Source: Euryhalocaulis caribicus
GTDB taxonomy: Bacteria > Pseudomonadota > Alphaproteobacteria > Caulobacterales > Maricaulaceae
Assembly (NCBI RefSeq): GCF_000412185.1
Contig: NZ_ASJA01000011.1
Location: 1-64,000, forward strand
Reading direction: 5' to 3'
Length of the DNA: 64,000 bases
Part shown: positions 36,837-46,356 of the stretch, piece after piece
Numbering within the stretch: position 1 is the first letter of the stretch
How the letters are laid out: each line of letters opens with the position of its first letter
Made by a program: the position numbers and the translations under genes
The notes under the pieces: model-generated
The model's database searches: none
What the model was told of the DNA's origin: nothing
The model's input: only the letters and a program-made list of their open reading frames with translations

Positions 36837-37820
36837 ATGGCAATGAACGACTTTCCCACACCGATCAGGGATTTGCTCCCCTCTTTGCCCGATCAGTGCA
36901 AGCACATTTCGGTGCAGGATCTCCGTGTCTTCCTTGCCGTGTCCCAGGCGGGTGGTATTCGCAAGGCGAGCTACGGGCTCGGCATTGGTCAGTCGGCCGT
37001 CACCCGAAGAATTCAGAGATTGGAAGACGGACTTGGCGTATCGCTTTTCGAGCGCAGTCAAGCCGGGGTGCGGCTTACCGGTGCCGGCTGGGATTTCAGC
37101 GAGCGGGCGCGAGCTCTAGTCAACGATCTGCGGATAGCGATTTGCTCCGCACGCGTTGCCGGCGAAGGACGCAACGGGCACCTTCGCCTCGGCGTACTAG
37201 CGTCCTTGTCGCAAGGGCCAATGCGTGAATTGGTTACAAGTTTCGTTGGTCGCTATCCGCAAATTGAGTTGACCTTCTCCAGGGCGGACCGGGGCGAGTT
37301 AATGACGCAACTTAACCATCGAACGCTCGACCTGGTCTTTGCGTCAGGCACACCAAATTTGGCTGACGGCGATTCCATGCTGTTCACTGAGGAACCGGTC
37401 TTCCTGGCGGTGGCGAAATTTCACACGTTGGCTAAGAAGGCCAGTCTCCAATGGAGCGACCTGTTCGACGCGAATTTCGTGGTCAGCATTGACGAACCGG
37501 GACCTGAAGTATCCGACCACATTCTCAGACGTGTCAGTGATCTTGGACGTCAGGCGCGCATTCAACACCATGGCTTGGATCGCGAAGGGATAATGAGTCT
37601 TGTAGGCCTCGGGTTCGGCGTAAGTCCGATGTGCGAGCATTGGTGCGGGGTAAATTATCCGGACGTCACATTCGTGCCCATGAAGGTCGAAGGCGAGTGG
37701 GAATGCCTGCCATTTAGCCTGAGATGGCGTGGTGACAACGACAACCCGGCGCTCAGGCGGTTTCTGAGCCTGGCGCGCGAGATCGCGAAGGTTGGCGCAA
37801 GGTCTTCCGGGCCCTCGTGA
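36837..37820 (+). CDS. LysR-family regulator at the trb operon end
   Basis: A 327-residue regulator. The HTH is offset by about 25 extra residues: LRVFLAVSQAGGIRKASYGL then GQSAVTRRIQRLEDGLGVSL; the effector domain begins near GHLRLGVLASLSQGPMRELV. The lower GC content than the trb genes suggests separate origin. Its last 68 nt overlap the 3' end of the convergent DUF2274 gene. A target is not evident. Confidence 0.88.
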   Translation: MAMNDFPTPIRDLLPSLPDQCKHISVQDLRVFLAVSQAGGIRKASYGLGIGQSAVTRRIQRLEDGLGVSLFERSQAGVRLTGAGWDFSERARALVNDLRIAICSARVAGEGRNGHLRLGVLASLSQGPMRELVTSFVGRYPQIELTFSRADRGELMTQLNHRTLDLVFASGTPNLADGDSMLFTEEPVFLAVAKFHTLAKKASLQWSDLFDANFVVSIDEPGPEVSDHILRRVSDLGRQARIQHHGLDREGIMSLVGLGFGVSPMCEHWCGVNYPDVTFVPMKVEGEWECLPFSLRWRGDNDNPALRRFLSLAREIAKVGARSSGPS

Positions 37821-38016
37821 ACGCACGATCCGTCGCCATGAAGCGCTGCAGCATGGGTGCGATCAGTTTCGCCGGTTCGGGCGCTGCTCGTCCCGTCTCA
37901 CGCGCGATCACGGCGGCGTAGTCGAGCAGATCACGATGCACGTCCGGCGGGAGTTCCACACTCAGCTTGACGGGTTTGTCATCTGGAACGGATGAGAGCT
38001 TCAGCTTTGCGGTCAT
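37753..38016 (-). CDS. DUF2274 protein
   Basis: An 87-residue protein: KLKLSSVPDDKPVKLSVELP, then DVHRDLLDYAAVIARETGR, the DUF2274 pattern of a short ribbon-helix-helix-like protein found after trbI in alphaproteobacterial ICEs. It follows trbI by 3 nt and is probably the last gene of the trb operon. Function unknown. Confidence 0.82.
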   Translation of the reverse strand: MTAKLKLSSVPDDKPVKLSVELPPDVHRDLLDYAAVIARETGRAAPEPAKLIAPMLQRFMATDRAFTRARKTLRQPSRSRAPGSETA

Positions 38017-38019
38017 GGC

Positions 38020-39189
38020 TCAGCCTCCATAGGGTTCGAGGACGAGATCGCGGGTGACGATGACGCGCACCGGGAAGCCCGGCCGGATCGTCAGCGTCGG
38101 TGCGACCTCCAACTGGCGCTGGACAATCTGCTGGCCGGCGTCGTTGACCGTATCCTGGGCGCCGTTGCGGATGGCCTGAATCAGACGGTCGTCGTCATCC
38201 AGAGTGAGTTCGGCCCCGACCGAAAGAAGGGTCGAGAGGCCGGCGGCCTTGGCCAGGTCCCACCAGTGATAATCGACCCCGTCTTCAAGTCCGGCATAGC
38301 CTTGGGTATCGGCGCCGGGCTGGCGTTCGAGAACGATCGAACGGCCGTTGGGGAAGATCAGCCGGTTCCAGACGAGCAGCACACGCCGGTCGCCGAAGGT
38401 GACGTCGTTGCTGTACTCGCCGATGATGCGCGTGCCCTGCGGGACTAGCACCATGCTGCCGGTGGGACTGTCGTAAGTGTGCTGGGTGACCTGCGCCGTG
38501 ATCTGGCCGGGAAGGTCCGACCGGATGCCGGTAATCAGCGCTGCCGGAATGACGGACCCGGCCTGCAGCACAAAGGGTGAGGCCGGTGGCATGACGCGGT
38601 CGAGCGCCACGGTGCGTCGGTCCACCGGAGCGTTGAGGAAGGCAAGATCGTTGTTCTGTGCGGCGCCCGGCTGGTTGCCGAGACTAAGCCCTGCGATGTT
38701 GGGTGCCAATGTTTCCCGCGCAGCGCCTGGTGCGGTCTGGAAGAAGACCCGGCTGGTGCGCGCCGCTTCCTCTTCGGCAAGCCGTCGTTGTTCCTCCGGA
38801 TCGACGGTTGGTGCGTTGATCGCTGGTGGCGGGACGGGCTGTCCACGCTCCTGTGCATCGAGGATCGGACGGCCGAGATCGCCCGGAAGTGGCGGACCGA
38901 GCACCGGGCCGGTGTAGTCGCTGGGCAGGTCGTTCAATCCATCGGCGGTATTGCGGTTCTCGGTCGAATAAAGTTCGTCGCTGCCAGCGCCATTGTCGGG
39001 CGTCTGAAGCGCGTAGATCAGGGCGCCGCCGACCCCGAGCGCTCCGACCAGACCGAGGCCGGCGAGAACGCGGCGCGAGAGCCGCGTGACGCGCGGCGGG
39101 GTTCCCCGGAGGCGCATCGGGTCGGTCGTATCGTCGGTCAGCGCGTCGAGCGGCACTTCCGCTTCGCTGGTGTTGTCGATGTCACTCAT
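38020..39189 (-). CDS. trbI: TrbI (VirB10-like) conjugation protein
   Basis: A 389-residue inner-membrane-spanning component that links the inner and outer parts of the type IV secretion channel. One membrane helix (about residues 42-62), a proline-rich periplasmic stretch (PVPPPAINAPTVDP) and the VirB10 C-terminal domain (VLQAGSVIPAALITGIRSDL; IIGEYSNDVTFGDRRVLLVW; LTIRPGFPVRVIV) are present. Start overlaps the trbG stop (ATGA). Confidence 0.95.
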   Translation of the reverse strand: MSDIDNTSEAEVPLDALTDDTTDPMRLRGTPPRVTRLSRRVLAGLGLVGALGVGGALIYALQTPDNGAGSDELYSTENRNTADGLNDLPSDYTGPVLGPPLPGDLGRPILDAQERGQPVPPPAINAPTVDPEEQRRLAEEEAARTSRVFFQTAPGAARETLAPNIAGLSLGNQPGAAQNNDLAFLNAPVDRRTVALDRVMPPASPFVLQAGSVIPAALITGIRSDLPGQITAQVTQHTYDSPTGSMVLVPQGTRIIGEYSNDVTFGDRRVLLVWNRLIFPNGRSIVLERQPGADTQGYAGLEDGVDYHWWDLAKAAGLSTLLSVGAELTLDDDDRLIQAIRNGAQDTVNDAGQQIVQRQLEVAPTLTIRPGFPVRVIVTRDLVLEPYGG

Positions 39190-40163
39190 GATCCGGGCCT
39201 CCCGTCGGTGCGCACGATCCTGACGGTCTGCTGGCGATCGCCGCTGCCGAGCCGCAGTTCGGCCGCCGCGAAGATGCGGTCCACGATCAGGATGTTTCGG
39301 TAGATGCGGCTATTGACGATTTCCGGCTCGCCATCCGACCCGAGGACGAAGAGCGGCGGCATCTCGCCCTGCACGATCCCGGCGGGGAAGACGATGTAGA
39401 CCCGTCGCCCGTCATCGAAGACCGAGACCGGCCGCCAGGGCGGGCTGTCACCCTGCAATCCGTAGCGGTAGTGGCGGGCCGATGCGGCCGGGATCCTCGG
39501 TGTTGTGGGCGTGGCGCGCTGCGTGGCCGGGGGCTGTGGATAGGCCCATGCGACCGCTGGCATGTAGGGATCGTCGCGCGACCGCAACTCGATCATGTAG
39601 GTCCTGCGGTCTGTGGTGATGACGAGATTGGTCACGATGTCGGGTCTTGTCGGCTTGACGAGGATATGGACGCGCCGGGACGTTCCCGAACCGCTCTCCG
39701 TGTCGCCGATGATCCAGCGAGCGGTATCGCCAGCCGCGATCGGCCCGGCGCCGGTCAGCGCTTCGCCCGGTTCGAGCGCGATGTTGGTGATCTGGCCGGG
39801 CGCGGCATAGACCTGATAGAGCGCGCCCTCGCTCCAGGGGTAGATCTGGATGGCGTTGTAATAGCCCTCCCGGCGAGGCTCGACTCGAGCGGCCACATTG
39901 GCATTCTCGACTTGTCCCGTTGGTGTGGAAGATGCCTGTCCACCTCGCGCGACCGTCCAGGCCGGCGGCGTGTGGAGCGGCCTCGGCCGTTCATCGACCG
40001 CGGGTCGCTCGACTCTCGGCAGCGGCGGCACGCTGTTGTCATAGCTGATCTCCGGCGGGCGATAGGTGGCGCATCCGGCGAGCGCGGATGCGGAAATCAG
40101 CACAAGCGGCAACGCGGCTTTACGGAGAACCGGAAGCGCGGGTCTGCGGATAACTACGCTCAT
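39186..40163 (-). CDS. trbG: TrbG (VirB9-like) conjugation protein
   Basis: A 325-residue outer-membrane-complex protein with a lipoprotein signal (ALAGC lipobox). The conserved VirB9/TrbG body includes NAIQIYPWSEGALYQVYAAP, TNIALEPGEAL and RRVHILVKPTRPDIVTNLVI, then the C-terminal domain with VFDDGRRVYIVFPAGI. The ATG at 40163 overlaps the trbF stop and places the signal peptide correctly. Confidence 0.95.
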   Translation of the reverse strand: MSVVIRRPALPVLRKAALPLVLISASALAGCATYRPPEISYDNSVPPLPRVERPAVDERPRPLHTPPAWTVARGGQASSTPTGQVENANVAARVEPRREGYYNAIQIYPWSEGALYQVYAAPGQITNIALEPGEALTGAGPIAAGDTARWIIGDTESGSGTSRRVHILVKPTRPDIVTNLVITTDRRTYMIELRSRDDPYMPAVAWAYPQPPATQRATPTTPRIPAASARHYRYGLQGDSPPWRPVSVFDDGRRVYIVFPAGIVQGEMPPLFVLGSDGEPEIVNSRIYRNILIVDRIFAAAELRLGSGDRQQTVRIVRTDGRPGS

Positions 40164-40849
40164 TGACCCATCTCCCGCGACCAGTTGATGGCGTTGACGT
40201 AGATCCCGAGCGGGTTGGCGCGCAGCCTCTCGACGTCGCGCGGCGGCTGGATGACGATGGTCAGGATTGCGGTCCATCTCTCCGTCGCGGAAAGCTGGCC
40301 GTTCTCGTAATGCCGCTCGGTCCATGCCACGCGGAAGGAATTCGGCGAGGCACGAATGACGCTGGAGACCTCCACGGCGATCTGCTGACGCCCGACCCGT
40401 GTGAACGGGTCGTTGGCGCGGGCATAGTCGTTGAGCGCCAGCGCGCCGCGATCGGTGGTGAACTCGTAAGCGCGCAGCCAGTTCTGGCGCACGATGATCG
40501 CGTCGGCGGGGATCGCGCGCACCTGCTCGATGAAGTGCGCCAAATGGAATGCGATCTGCGGATCACTCGGCTCGAAGCTGGCCTCGGCAGGGCCGACCGC
40601 GTGCGCCTCACCGAGATTGTCGACCTCGACGACCCAGGGCACGACGGTGCCGGTCGTGGATTGCCAGACCAGGGCGCTTGCGAAGCCACCGGAGAGGATC
40701 AGGCAGCCGAACGCCATCAAACGCCAGTTGCGGGCCTGCACGCGCGCCGAGCCGATGCGCTCGTCCCAGACCTGCGCCGCTCGTTGATATGGCGTCTCCG
40801 GTTCGGGGGCTTTGCCGTAGTGGGTGGTGGATCGTTTGAAGAAGCTCAT
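40160..40849 (-). CDS. trbF: TrbF (VirB8-like) conjugation protein
   Basis: A 229-residue inner-membrane protein with one helix (about 43-63) and a periplasmic VirB8-type domain (VVPWVVEVDNLGEAHAVGPA; FRVAWTERHYENGQLSATER; NPLGIYVNAINWSREMG). It nucleates assembly of the T4SS core. Its ends overlap trbL and trbG by 4 nt each. Confidence 0.95.
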   Translation of the reverse strand: MSFFKRSTTHYGKAPEPETPYQRAAQVWDERIGSARVQARNWRLMAFGCLILSGGFASALVWQSTTGTVVPWVVEVDNLGEAHAVGPAEASFEPSDPQIAFHLAHFIEQVRAIPADAIIVRQNWLRAYEFTTDRGALALNDYARANDPFTRVGRQQIAVEVSSVIRASPNSFRVAWTERHYENGQLSATERWTAILTIVIQPPRDVERLRANPLGIYVNAINWSREMGQ

Positions 40850-42198
40850 GAGCGATTTCCCTCAGAAAGATTGACAGAACTGGCGCCGCCGTGGCTGTCG
40901 CCGGAGCGCACGGCATGCGCAGCGGCCTGGACGCCGTGGGAGAGACGCTGCGAGCGCTTCATGCGCTTCGCCCAGTCAGGCGCACCATCGGTTGGTGTGG
41001 ATGGAGCTGCGGTGGAACCCGCTGTGCTGGCTCCGCCGCCCAGTGTCCCGCCGGTGGTTTCAAAGGCCGATCGAGCGCCCGACTGAAAACTCTGTCGCAT
41101 GCTGCCCGAAGCGCTGGACGCGGCGCGCCGCAACGGCGACGTCGCGGCCTTCGCGCCTGTGCTCGCCACCGCGCCGAGACCGGAAGCAACGCCGGCAGCG
41201 CCGGACTGACCGGCCGATCCTAGGCTATAGGCAGTTGCGGCTCCACCTGCGGCCGATGCGCCGCCGCGCGCGGCGGCGGCCGTACCGGAGAGCGCCATGC
41301 CGCCGCCTCTCGCTGCGAGACCCGCGGCACCGGCACCCGCCAGGGCAGCGCCACCCACGGCAAGCCCGGTTCCGACCGCAGCACCCGCGCCGAGTTGCGG
41401 CCCTCCGGAAACGATGCCGTTGGCGATGCCCGGCCCGAAAATTCCGAGGCCAAGCAGTGACAGCGCCGCGAGCACCACGGCCATGGCCTCGTCGATTGTG
41501 GGGGTAACGCCGCCGAAGCCGGCGGTGAACTGCGAGAACAGGGTCGAGCCGATGCCGATGATGACAGCAAGGACCAGCACCTTGATGCCCGAGGAGATGA
41601 CGTTGCCGAGCACCCGCTCGGCCATGAAGGCGGTCTTGCCGAAAAGGCCGAAGGGAATGAGGACGAACCCGGCGAGTGTCGTCAGCTTGAACTCGATCAG
41701 GGTGATGAAGAGCTGGATCGAAAGGATGAAGAAGGCGAGCAGGACCAGCGCCCAGGCAAAAAGCAGGCAGGCGATCTGGATGAAGTTCTCGAAGAAGGCG
41801 ACCCAGCCCATCAAGTCTGAGATGGATTCGAGCAGGGGCCGGGCCGCATCGAGCCCGGTCTGCGCGACACGACCCGGACGCATCAGATCGGCGGCGGTGA
41901 AGCCGGTGCCGGACGCCATCAGGCCGAGGCCGGCGAAGCTCTCGAAGACGATGCGGGCGAGATTGTTCCAGTTGCCGATGATGTAGGCGAAGACGCCAAC
42001 AAAGAGGGTCTTCTTGACGAGCCGTGCGATGATGTCGTCGTCGGCGCCCCACGACCAGAAGAGCGCGGCGAGCGTCACGTCGATGACGATCAGCGTGGTG
42101 GCGATGAAGGCGACCTCGCCGCCGAGCAGACCGAAGCCGCTGTCGATATAGCTGGTGAAGACCCCCAGGAAATTGTCGATGACGCCGGTGCCGCCCAT
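40846..42198 (-). CDS. trbL: TrbL (VirB6-like) conjugation membrane protein
   Basis: A 450-residue polytopic protein with about six helices in residues 20-270 (FIATTLIVIDVTLAALFWSW, FEGF-like loop with KLTTLAGFVLIPFGLFGKTA) and a long, low-complexity Ala/Gly/Ser-rich C-terminal tail. It forms the inner-membrane channel. The start overlaps nothing but is 7 nt after trbK. Confidence 0.94.
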   Translation of the reverse strand: MGGTGVIDNFLGVFTSYIDSGFGLLGGEVAFIATTLIVIDVTLAALFWSWGADDDIIARLVKKTLFVGVFAYIIGNWNNLARIVFESFAGLGLMASGTGFTAADLMRPGRVAQTGLDAARPLLESISDLMGWVAFFENFIQIACLLFAWALVLLAFFILSIQLFITLIEFKLTTLAGFVLIPFGLFGKTAFMAERVLGNVISSGIKVLVLAVIIGIGSTLFSQFTAGFGGVTPTIDEAMAVVLAALSLLGLGIFGPGIANGIVSGGPQLGAGAAVGTGLAVGGAALAGAGAAGLAARGGGMALSGTAAAARGGASAAGGAATAYSLGSAGQSGAAGVASGLGAVASTGAKAATSPLRRAASSASGSMRQSFQSGARSAFETTGGTLGGGASTAGSTAAPSTPTDGAPDWAKRMKRSQRLSHGVQAAAHAVRSGDSHGGASSVNLSEGNRS

Positions 42199-42204
42199 GG
42201 ATCG

Positions 42205-42486
42205 CTATTCCTCGTCTCTGGATGTGGCGCCGGACGGTGCGCGGCCGAGGAAACGGTCGCGGGTCTCAGCCCAGACCGCGAGACACTCGGCGTCGCGAAC
42301 AGCGGCCTCACCGAGTTGCTGGCAGCGGCGCTGTTCCGCGCGCAGCGGGTCGGCGGAGGGCGCAAACGCTGGCGCGGGAGCCAGTCGCGCGGGTTCGTCC
42401 TCGCGCGTCAATTCGATCACTGTCGCCGTCATGGCGAAGGTGACGAAGACGATTGCCCCGATCCGCGCCAGCGTCTTCCCCTCCAT
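42205..42486 (-). CDS. trbK: TrbK-like entry-exclusion protein
   Basis: A 93-residue protein with one N-terminal membrane helix (GAIVFVTFAMTATVIEL), then Cys-containing C-terminal segment RRCQQLGEAAVRDAECLAVW, typical of the alternative TrbK family. Entry-exclusion proteins stop redundant transfer into cells that already carry the element. The ATG at 42486 is chosen because AGGAGGG lies 5 nt upstream. Confidence 0.85.
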   Translation of the reverse strand: MEGKTLARIGAIVFVTFAMTATVIELTREDEPARLAPAPAFAPSADPLRAEQRRCQQLGEAAVRDAECLAVWAETRDRFLGRAPSGATSRDEE

Positions 42487-42515
42487 CGCTCCCTCCTTTC
42501 CGGCCATTGGCCGCG

Positions 42516-43289
42516 TCAGTTGCCGCCTGTGTTGAACATCTGCGCGTTGCCAGGTTGGTAGCCGCTGCCGGGCGTCAGGAAGCGCTCGCGTTGGACGCGC
42601 CCCTGTTCGGCAGCGGCGGCGCGTTCGGCGTCGGTCAGCGCCTGGGCGCGGCCATTGGCGGCAATTACGGCCGTGAGGTCGGATAGTTGCTGTGCTTGCA
42701 ATGCGAGGAGCTGATTGCCGGCCTGGGTCGCCTGCAGCGCGCCAGTCGCGCCTTGGCTTTGGTCCACCAGCGCTTCCATCTGGGCGCGGTTGGTCTCGAT
42801 GTTGCCGACGACGCCGGCCTGGACGCGCATCGCGTCCTGCAGACCGCCAACGGTGTTTTCCCAGCGCGAGCGGGCATCGGCGACGAGCTGCTGCTCGGAA
42901 GCGCTCATGTCGATATTGGCGTATTTCTGTTGGAAGGCCTGGTCGATCTGCTGGACGTCGAAGGCGATGTTCTGGGCCTGCTGAAGCAGGGATTGCGTGC
43001 GGCCGACGGCCTGTTGAAGCTGCTGGAGCGACGAGTACGGCAGGTTGGCGAGATTGCGCGCCTGGTTGATGAGCATCTGGGCTTCGTTCTGAAGCTGTGT
43101 GATCTGATTGTTGATCTGCTCGAGCGCGCGGGCCGCCTGCAGCACGTTCTGCGCATAGTTGGTGGGATCATAGACGATCCATGCCGCCGAGGCCGGTGGC
43201 GCTAGCACCATCGGCAGGACCGCCACCGGTGCGGCGATGAGCGCGGCGGCAAATCGTGCCGCGCGCGAACGGGATTTACGTGTCTTCAT
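42516..43289 (-). CDS. trbJ: TrbJ (VirB5-like) conjugation protein
   Basis: A 257-residue secreted protein: signal peptide ending near ASAA, WIVYDPTNYAQNVLQAARAL, then long coiled-coil helices rich in Gln (LEQINNQITQLQNEAQMLIN). VirB5-like proteins sit at the pilus tip or base. Three nt downstream of trbE. Confidence 0.93.
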   Translation of the reverse strand: MKTRKSRSRAARFAAALIAAPVAVLPMVLAPPASAAWIVYDPTNYAQNVLQAARALEQINNQITQLQNEAQMLINQARNLANLPYSSLQQLQQAVGRTQSLLQQAQNIAFDVQQIDQAFQQKYANIDMSASEQQLVADARSRWENTVGGLQDAMRVQAGVVGNIETNRAQMEALVDQSQGATGALQATQAGNQLLALQAQQLSDLTAVIAANGRAQALTDAERAAAAEQGRVQRERFLTPGSGYQPGNAQMFNTGGN

Positions 43290-43291
43290 GG

Positions 43292-45742
43292 TCAGTCTCC
43301 TTCTTGGGCTGGGGGGGTGAGATTGCTGAGATCGGGAATGAGATCGGCCGCCCAGTCGACGCCGCGCTCGCGCAGCCAGGCGGCGAGGAAGTCCGTGCGG
43401 CCATGTTCGGCAAAGATGCGCGCGATAGCGGTCTGGTCGGTCTTGGCGGAGGTGGCGCAGAGCGCCAGCGCCACTTCGCTGAGGCCGAGCTCGAACAGCC
43501 GGTTGCCGCGCCGCGATTGGCAGTAATAGTCGCGCTTGGGCGTGGCCCGCGCGAGGATCTCGATCTGGCGGTCATTGAGGCCGAAGCGTCGATAGATCGC
43601 GGTGATCTGCGGCTCGATCGCGCGCTCGTTCGGGAGGAGCAACCGTGTCTGGCAGCTCTCGATGATGGCCGGCGCGATCGCCGAACCGTCGATATCGCTG
43701 AGGCTCTGCGTGGCAAAGACGACCGAGGCGTTCTTCTTCCTCAGCGTCTTCAGCCATTCGCGAAGCTGGCCGGCAAATCCCTCGTCATCGAGCGCCAGCC
43801 AGCCCTCGTCGATGATGATGAGCGTCGGTGAGCCGTCGAGCCGGTCCTCGATGCGATGGAAGAGATAGGCGAGGACCGCGGGCGCCGCGCCGGTGCCGAT
43901 CAGCCCCTCGGTCTCGAAGGCCTGCACGGTCGCTTCGCCAAGGTGCTCGGTCTCCGCATCGAGCAGCCGTCCGTAGGCGCCGCCGACGCAATAGGGCCTG
44001 AGCGCCTGTTTGAGATCGTTGGACTGGAGCAACACGGCCAAGCCGGTGATCGTGCGTTCCCCGGCAGGGGCCGACGCGAGCGAAGTGAGCGCCGTCCAGA
44101 GGCGCTCCTTCACCTCCGGTGTGATCTCGACGCCTTCGCGCGTCAGGATCGCCGCGACCCAGTCTGCCGCCCAGGCCCGCTCGGCCGCCTCTTCGAGGCG
44201 CGAAAGCGGTTGCAGCGAAACGCTCTGGTCATCGCCGTCGGTCAGGCCGCCGCCCAGATCATGCCAGTCGCCGCCCATAGCGAGAGCGGCGGCGCGGATC
44301 GAGCCGCCGAAGTCGAAGGCAAACACCTGGGCGCCGGCATAGCGGCGGAACTGCAGCGCCATCAGGGCCAGCAGGACGGACTTGCCCGCGCCGGTCGGGC
44401 CGACGACGAGCATGTGCCCGACATCGCCGACATGAAGGGAAAACCGGAACGGGGTCGAGCCCTCGGTCTTGCCGAACAGCAGCGGGGGCGCGGCAAGGTG
44501 CTCGTCCCGTTCCGGCCCCGCCCACACGGCACTGAGGGGGATCATGTGGGCGAGATTGAGCGTGGAGATCGGCGGCTGCCGGACATTGGCGTAGACATGT
44601 CCGGGCAGCGAGCCGAGCCACGCATCGACGGCGTTGATGGTCTCCGGCATTGCCGTGAAGTCGCGGCCCTGGATGACCTTCTCGACCAGACGCAGCTTCT
44701 CGTCGGCGACACGCGGATCGGCGTCCCACACCGTCACCGTCGCGGTGACATAGGCGACACCGGCATAGTCCGCACCGAGCTCCTGCAGGGCGAGATCGGC
44801 ATCGGCGGCCTTGTTCGATGCATCGGTGTCGACCAGCACCGAAGCTTCGTTGGTCATCACCTCCTTGAGGATCGCAGCGATCGACTTGCGCTTGGCGAAC
44901 CACTGGCGCCGGATGCGGGTCAGCAGCTTGGTCGCCTCGGTCTTGTCCATGAGGATGGCGCGGGTCGACCAGCGATAGGGAAAGGCGAGCCGGTTGAGCT
45001 CGTCGAGCAGACCGGGCGTGGTCGCCGTCGGGAAACCTGTGATGGTCAGGACGCGCAGATGCTCGTCGCCGAGCCGTGGTTCCAATCCGCCGGCGAGTGG
45101 TTGATCGGCGAGTAGCGCGTCCAAATACATTGGCGTCTCGGGGACGCGAACACGGTGGCGCTTCGTCGAGACGCAACCGTGCAGGTAGGTCAACGTGTCG
45201 GCGTCATCGAGCCAGCGGCATTCGGGCATGAAGGCGTCGACCAGGCGGAGCACGCGATCGGTGCGGTCGGCAAAGCCGGTCAGGATCTCATGCGGATCGA
45301 TGCCCTTGGTCTCGCGGCCTTCATAGAGCCAGCTCTCGGCGCGTGCGGCATCCTCGGCGGGCGGCAGATAGGTGAAAGTGAGAAAGTAGCTCGACTCGAA
45401 ATGCGCCCCGGCTTCCTCGAAGCTCGCCTTGCGCTCGGCATCGACCAATGCGGAGGCTGCATCAGGAAAGTGGCTGTCGGGATAGAGGTTCGAGGGGTGG
45501 CGCTGCGCTTCGACAAAGATCGCCCAGCCCGAACCGAGACGGCGGAAAGCATTGTTCAGCCTGCCGGCAACAGCAATGAGCTCTGCGGGAACTGCGGAGT
45601 CGAGGTCCGGACCCCGGAACCGCGCCGTGCGCTGAAAGCTGCCGTCCTTGTTGAGGACGGTGCCTTGGCCGACCAGCGCCACCCAGGGCAGATAGTCGGC
45701 GAGCCGGGTGTTGCGATTGCGGTATTCGGCAAGGTTCATCAT
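43292..45742 (-). CDS. trbE: TrbE (VirB4-like) conjugation ATPase
   Basis: An 816-residue cytoplasmic/inner-membrane ATPase that powers the mating channel. Walker A is VVGPTGAGKSVLLALMALQF and Walker B is LIIIDEGWLAL; N-terminal segments (LAEYRNRNTRLADYLPWVAL; VFVE-type domain) match CagE/TrbE/VirB. The ATG at 45742 has GGGGAG 9 nt upstream; an extra 7 codons are possible. Full family length. Confidence 0.96.
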   Translation of the reverse strand: MMNLAEYRNRNTRLADYLPWVALVGQGTVLNKDGSFQRTARFRGPDLDSAVPAELIAVAGRLNNAFRRLGSGWAIFVEAQRHPSNLYPDSHFPDAASALVDAERKASFEEAGAHFESSYFLTFTYLPPAEDAARAESWLYEGRETKGIDPHEILTGFADRTDRVLRLVDAFMPECRWLDDADTLTYLHGCVSTKRHRVRVPETPMYLDALLADQPLAGGLEPRLGDEHLRVLTITGFPTATTPGLLDELNRLAFPYRWSTRAILMDKTEATKLLTRIRRQWFAKRKSIAAILKEVMTNEASVLVDTDASNKAADADLALQELGADYAGVAYVTATVTVWDADPRVADEKLRLVEKVIQGRDFTAMPETINAVDAWLGSLPGHVYANVRQPPISTLNLAHMIPLSAVWAGPERDEHLAAPPLLFGKTEGSTPFRFSLHVGDVGHMLVVGPTGAGKSVLLALMALQFRRYAGAQVFAFDFGGSIRAAALAMGGDWHDLGGGLTDGDDQSVSLQPLSRLEEAAERAWAADWVAAILTREGVEITPEVKERLWTALTSLASAPAGERTITGLAVLLQSNDLKQALRPYCVGGAYGRLLDAETEHLGEATVQAFETEGLIGTGAAPAVLAYLFHRIEDRLDGSPTLIIIDEGWLALDDEGFAGQLREWLKTLRKKNASVVFATQSLSDIDGSAIAPAIIESCQTRLLLPNERAIEPQITAIYRRFGLNDRQIEILARATPKRDYYCQSRRGNRLFELGLSEVALALCATSAKTDQTAIARIFAEHGRTDFLAAWLRERGVDWAADLIPDLSNLTPPAQEGD

Positions 45743-45780
45743 GCTTGAACTCCCCGCCACCAAACAGACTGGAGCATCGA

Positions 45781-46053
45781 ATGGATGATGATCTCGAAGA
45801 CATGGACCGCGATGCCCTGATCGCGGAGGTGAAGAAACTGCGGGCCGGTATCCGGGCGCACCGGGACAATTCCGGCCACGATCTGTGCTGGCACCATCCC
45901 CAGCTCTGGGGACTGTTGCCCGAGCCGATCGATCCGAACGTTGCCGTCCCGCCCTGGCCGAAGTTCATGCGGGGCTGCGTCGCCTATCGCGAAGCGCTCG
46001 CGCGTGAGTTGGCCGATGCGCCGGTGCACGACAAGGAGTTCGACGAAGAGTGA
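45781..46053 (+). CDS. Small conserved protein antisense to the trb operon
   Basis: A 90-residue protein on the opposite strand between trbE and trbD. GGAG precedes its ATG by 6 nt. The N-terminus is an acidic helix (MDDDLEDMDRDALIAEVKKL) followed by RAGIRAHRDNSGHDLCWHHP, a Cys/His-rich stretch that could bind metal. It does not belong to the conserved trb set and its promoter must lie within trbE. Function unknown. Confidence 0.7.
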   Translation: MDDDLEDMDRDALIAEVKKLRAGIRAHRDNSGHDLCWHHPQLWGLLPEPIDPNVAVPPWPKFMRGCVAYREALARELADAPVHDKEFDEE

Positions 46054-46074
46054 TCTGATCGCTCGTGGCATCGC

Positions 46075-46356
46075 TCAGACTCCCAGATGCGCGGGAATGC
46101 GCAGATGGCGGCGACCGACCTCGACGAAGAGCGGGTCACGCTTGGCGGCCCAGACCGCCACGAGATGACCGATTGCCCAGATCGCAATGCCGACCAGCCA
46201 GAGCCGCAGGCCGAGGCCGACCGCTCCGGCGAGCGTGCCGTTCATGATGGCGATCGCGCGCGGCGCACCGCCCAGCAGGATCGGTTCGGTCAGCGCCCGG
46301 TGAACCGGCACGGAAAAGCCGAGCAGTTCTCCGCCCTGGTCGGAGGCGCCAGCCAT
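46075..46356 (-). CDS. trbD: TrbD (VirB3-like) conjugation protein
   Basis: A 93-residue inner-membrane protein with one or two helices (VGLGLRLWLVGIAIWAIGHL) and the conserved VPVHRALTEPILLGGAPRA start. Its ATG shares a base with the trbC stop. Confidence 0.92.
   Translation of the reverse strand: MAGASDQGGELLGFSVPVHRALTEPILLGGAPRAIAIMNGTLAGAVGLGLRLWLVGIAIWAIGHLVAVWAAKRDPLFVEVGRRHLRIPAHLGV

Noticed and set aside
29161-37820. Integrase gene at the left end of the ICE
   Set aside because: No tyrosine- or serine-recombinase motifs were found in any frame here; the integrase is probably at the other end, outside the window.
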